Shown here piece after piece: positions 13,921-14,849 of a stretch of DNA of 14,849 bases (its first letter is position 1; each line of letters starts with the position of its first letter). The stretch is taken from NCBI GenBank assembly GCA_026014515.1, contig JAOZIG010000083.1, forward strand, positions 1 through 14,849, written 5' to 3'. The notes under the pieces were generated by a model. It was not told where the DNA came from, did no database searches, and was given only the letters and a program-made list of their open reading frames with translations. This DNA comes from Candidatus Bathyarchaeota archaeon. Lineage in GTDB: Archaea; Thermoproteota; Bathyarchaeia; TCS64. Both the position numbers and the translations under genes were made by a program.

Positions 13921-13960
13921 TAAAAAAATAACACTGGAACCCCCAATTGACGGGGTTTCC
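13921..13960 (-). terminator. Hairpin plus T7 terminator after the 55-residue zinc-ribbon gene
   Basis: Reading the minus strand, GGAAACCCC (13960-13952) pairs with GGGGTTCC (13943-13936) with one bulged base and an eight-to-nine-base loop. An AGTGTTA spacer follows and then seven T residues (13928-13922). It lies about 20 bases after the TAA of the zinc-ribbon gene and before the helicase gene, so the two are probably separate transcripts. Confidence 0.6.
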
Positions 13961-13972
13961 CGTTGATACGAT

Positions 13973-13988
13973 AGGTACTTTAGTACCT
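13973..13988. repeat. 16-bp palindrome at the end of the zinc-ribbon gene
   Basis: AGGTACT-TT-AGTACCT is a perfect 7-bp inverted repeat with a two-base centre. It covers the last two sense codons and the stop codon (13980-13982) of the small zinc-ribbon gene. It may form part of the transcript end together with the terminator just downstream, or be chance. Confidence 0.4.
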
Positions 13989-14147
13989 GCGCTCTGGTCT
14001 GTGCTTCTTATAGCATTCCTGACAATAGACTGGACGACCCTCGGTTGGCTTGAATGGAACCTCGGCTTCCTGTCCGCAGTCGCTGCAGGTAATCTTGTGC
14101 ATCTCACGGGGACCACGGTCGTACCTGCGCCTTTCTCTATAACCCAA
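13980..14147 (-). CDS. Stand-alone CXXC zinc-ribbon protein, 55 residues
   Basis: A small basic protein with a zinc ribbon C21-X2-C24-X17-C42-X2-C45 containing VPFKPTEGRPVYC (30-42). N- and C-terminal ends are rich in Arg, Tyr and Lys (GYRERRRYDRGPREMHK; KKHRPERRY). It is nearly the same module as the tail of the neighbouring DEAD-box helicase, with identical cysteine spacing and a shared PFKPTxGRxVYC core. Short proteins of this kind are common in archaea and are presumed nucleic-acid or ribosome-associated. Start: AGGAG (14156-14160) overlaps a GTG at 14156 and so cannot serve it, but is eight bases from the TTG at 14147, giving MGYRERR..., which I prefer. The GTG would add three residues. 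A TATA-like TTTTAAATAA lies at 14233-14242. A terminator follows the gene. Confidence 0.88.
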   Translation of the reverse strand: MGYRERRRYDRGPREMHKITCSDCGQEAEVPFKPTEGRPVYCQECYKKHRPERRY

Positions 14148-14155
14148 TACTTTCA

Positions 14156-14242
14156 CTCCTATTACGTGACTTGATACAAAGAATAAGGTCGAAACGATAC
14201 TCCGTATATCTGTGGATGAGGAACACGCTAAATTATTTAAAA
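14156..14242 (-). promoter_or_regulatory. Promoter, leader and Shine-Dalgarno site of the small zinc-ribbon gene
   Basis: TTTTAAATAA (14233-14242, minus strand) would start transcription near 14211, leaving a leader of about 60 bases, longer than for other genes here. AGGAG (14156-14160) is eight bases from the TTG start. I see no tRNA, riboswitch or box C/D pattern in the 191-base intergenic stretch to the next gene. Confidence 0.4.
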
Positions 14243-14301
14243 CTATTCGAGCTACCTCAAAGTTGTAGGCGACGAACTCATACTCATCTGACTTGTATCC
14301 T

Positions 14302-14309
14302 GATATAAG
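14302..14309 (+). promoter_or_regulatory. TATA box of the YgbA-like gene
   Basis: GATATAAG lies about 33 bases before the ATG at 14339, predicting transcription near 14331 and a leader of about eight bases without a Shine-Dalgarno site. Confidence 0.45.
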
Positions 14310-14338
14310 TTCAAATATCGTGGTAGTGGTGCCTTAGT

Positions 14339-14653
14339 ATGGCTTCCAAGGTAGAGAAGGACATCGATGTCTTGAGGCAGTTTATCGAGATATACTGCCG
14401 CACAAAACACAAGGACGCCGAGAAAACCAGATACATGGGAGTTGAGTTATGCAGCGAGTGCCGGGAAACACTGGAATACGCAGCTCACAGACGAGAAGTA
14501 TGTCCACTGAAGCCTAAACCAACTTGTAAGAACTGTGAGATTCACTGTTACAAGCCTGATCAACGACAGCGTATCAAGGAGATAATGCGTCACAGTGGAA
14601 AGTACGTGATACTCCATGGCAGACTTGATCTAATCTACCACTACCTCTTCTGA
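14339..14653 (+). CDS. ygbA: YgbA / nitrous oxide-stimulated promoter (NOSP) family protein
   Basis: A 104-residue cysteine-rich protein that matches the family of E. coli YgbA, whose gene is induced by nitrosative stress. The family pattern is visible throughout: LRQFIEIYCR (12-21) near the N-terminus, C38-S-E-C41, YAAHRREVCP (47-56), and KPTCKNCEIHCYKPDQRQRIKEIMRHSG (60-87). Cys20, 38, 41, 55, 63, 66 and 70 are the candidate metal or cluster ligands; the biochemical function of the family is not established to my knowledge. Length is typical (100-120 residues). The last 24 bases overlap the 3' end of the convergent MFS gene at the right edge. A nitric oxide-related role is plausible by homology only. 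Confidence 0.9.
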   Translation: MASKVEKDIDVLRQFIEIYCRTKHKDAEKTRYMGVELCSECRETLEYAAHRREVCPLKPKPTCKNCEIHCYKPDQRQRIKEIMRHSGKYVILHGRLDLIYHYLF

Positions 14654-14849
14654 TTTCTCTGGCTCCCTGATAAAGAACAACGTGATCACGAAACATGGAA
14701 CATTGATGAACCAATATATGATGAGGGGCAACTCATGGCTCACCTGATCATAAAGCAAACCACCAGCGATACTACCTATCGCAACAACGATTAACCCGAA
14801 AAAGTTCTGGCTACCAAGGACTCTGCCCCGTTTATCCTCAGGGATAAGA
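14630..14849 (-). CDS. MFS transporter, C-terminal fragment cut by window edge
   Basis: A minus-strand frame enters from the right edge (codons in register from 14848) and ends with TAG at 14630-14632, giving the last 72 residues of a protein. IPEDKRGRVLGSQNFFG matches the conserved loop before the penultimate helices of MFS carriers, and the same site reads VPAEYLGSWYG in the complete MFS gene of this window. Two hydrophobic helices follow (about 19-35 and 44-61 of the fragment), then a charged end EPEKSEEVVVD. The substrate is unknown. Its stop region overlaps the convergent YgbA-like gene by 24 bases. Confidence 0.8.
   Translation of the reverse strand, partial: LIPEDKRGRVLGSQNFFGLIVVAIGSIAGGLLYDQVSHELPLIIYWFINVPCFVITLFFIREPEKSEEVVVD

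Noticed and set aside
13947..14174. Open frames on both strands across 13847-14174 (75 and 89 residues) other than the zinc-ribbon frame.
   Set aside because: They are shadows of the minus-strand zinc-ribbon gene and of its terminator region; their translations have no domain pattern or ribosome binding site.
13800..14338. tRNA, box C/D RNA or riboswitch in the intergenic stretches at the right end.
   Set aside because: No GTTCRA-type T-loop with a matching acceptor stem and no paired C (RTGATGA) and D (CTGA) boxes were seen; the hairpin at 13936-13960 is explained as a terminator.
1..14849. CRISPR array, insertion sequence, integrase or attachment site.
   Set aside because: I saw no regularly spaced repeats, transposase-like frames or terminal inverted repeats; gene style looks uniform across the window.

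Overview
This is a gene-dense window of about 14.8 kb that reads as archaeal DNA. The signs are TATA-like boxes about 25 bases before many start codons, several apparently leaderless starts, Shine-Dalgarno sites matching GGAGGTGAT, TTG start codons fixed by those sites, T-tract terminators, and a very short CXXC zinc-ribbon protein of an archaeal type. Lineage cannot be fixed from one window. A cytosolic reductive-dehalogenase-like protein together with PKD-domain surface proteins would fit an Asgard (for example Thorarchaeia) or euryarchaeal sediment anaerobe; that is inference. Of the fifteen stop codons I can place, nine are TAG, so TAG is an ordinary stop here.

Left part (1-5872): a serine beta-lactamase-fold hydrolase cut by the window edge, and an iron-sulfur flavoprotein, both on the minus strand. 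Divergent from them come a DMT/EamA transporter, a corrinoid/Fe-S reductive dehalogenase homologue without export signal, and an MFS transporter on the plus strand. A minus-strand GNAT acetyltransferase closes this part, tail to tail with the MFS gene. The dehalogenase homologue with a flavoprotein and two transporters nearby could be a small redox/export neighbourhood, but each gene seems to have its own promoter.

Middle part (5940-11971): the least familiar region. A multi-span membrane protein carries a C-terminal HEARH metallopeptidase domain resembling the toxin tips of bacterial polymorphic toxins. It is followed 12 bases downstream by a 156-residue zinc-ribbon protein with a strong ribosome binding site. 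Upstream are a 177-residue protein of unknown family and a SAM methyltransferase. Divergent from these is a large single-span surface protein with a beta-sandwich, two PKD-like domains, one membrane helix and about 300 residues of helical cytoplasmic tail. This block is the best candidate for an undescribed system, possibly a membrane-bound peptidase or toxin-like effector with a surface receptor-like partner. The grouping rests on position only.

Right part (11968-14849): housekeeping genes. They are a cyclophilin-type prolyl isomerase, a DEAD-box RNA helicase with a C-terminal zinc ribbon, a 55-residue stand-alone protein that is essentially that same zinc ribbon, and a YgbA/NOSP-family (nitrous oxide-stimulated promoter) cysteine-rich protein. 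Last is the C-terminal end of a second MFS transporter. I found no tRNA, rRNA, CRISPR array, insertion sequence or integrase. No stretch over 300 bases lacks a gene.
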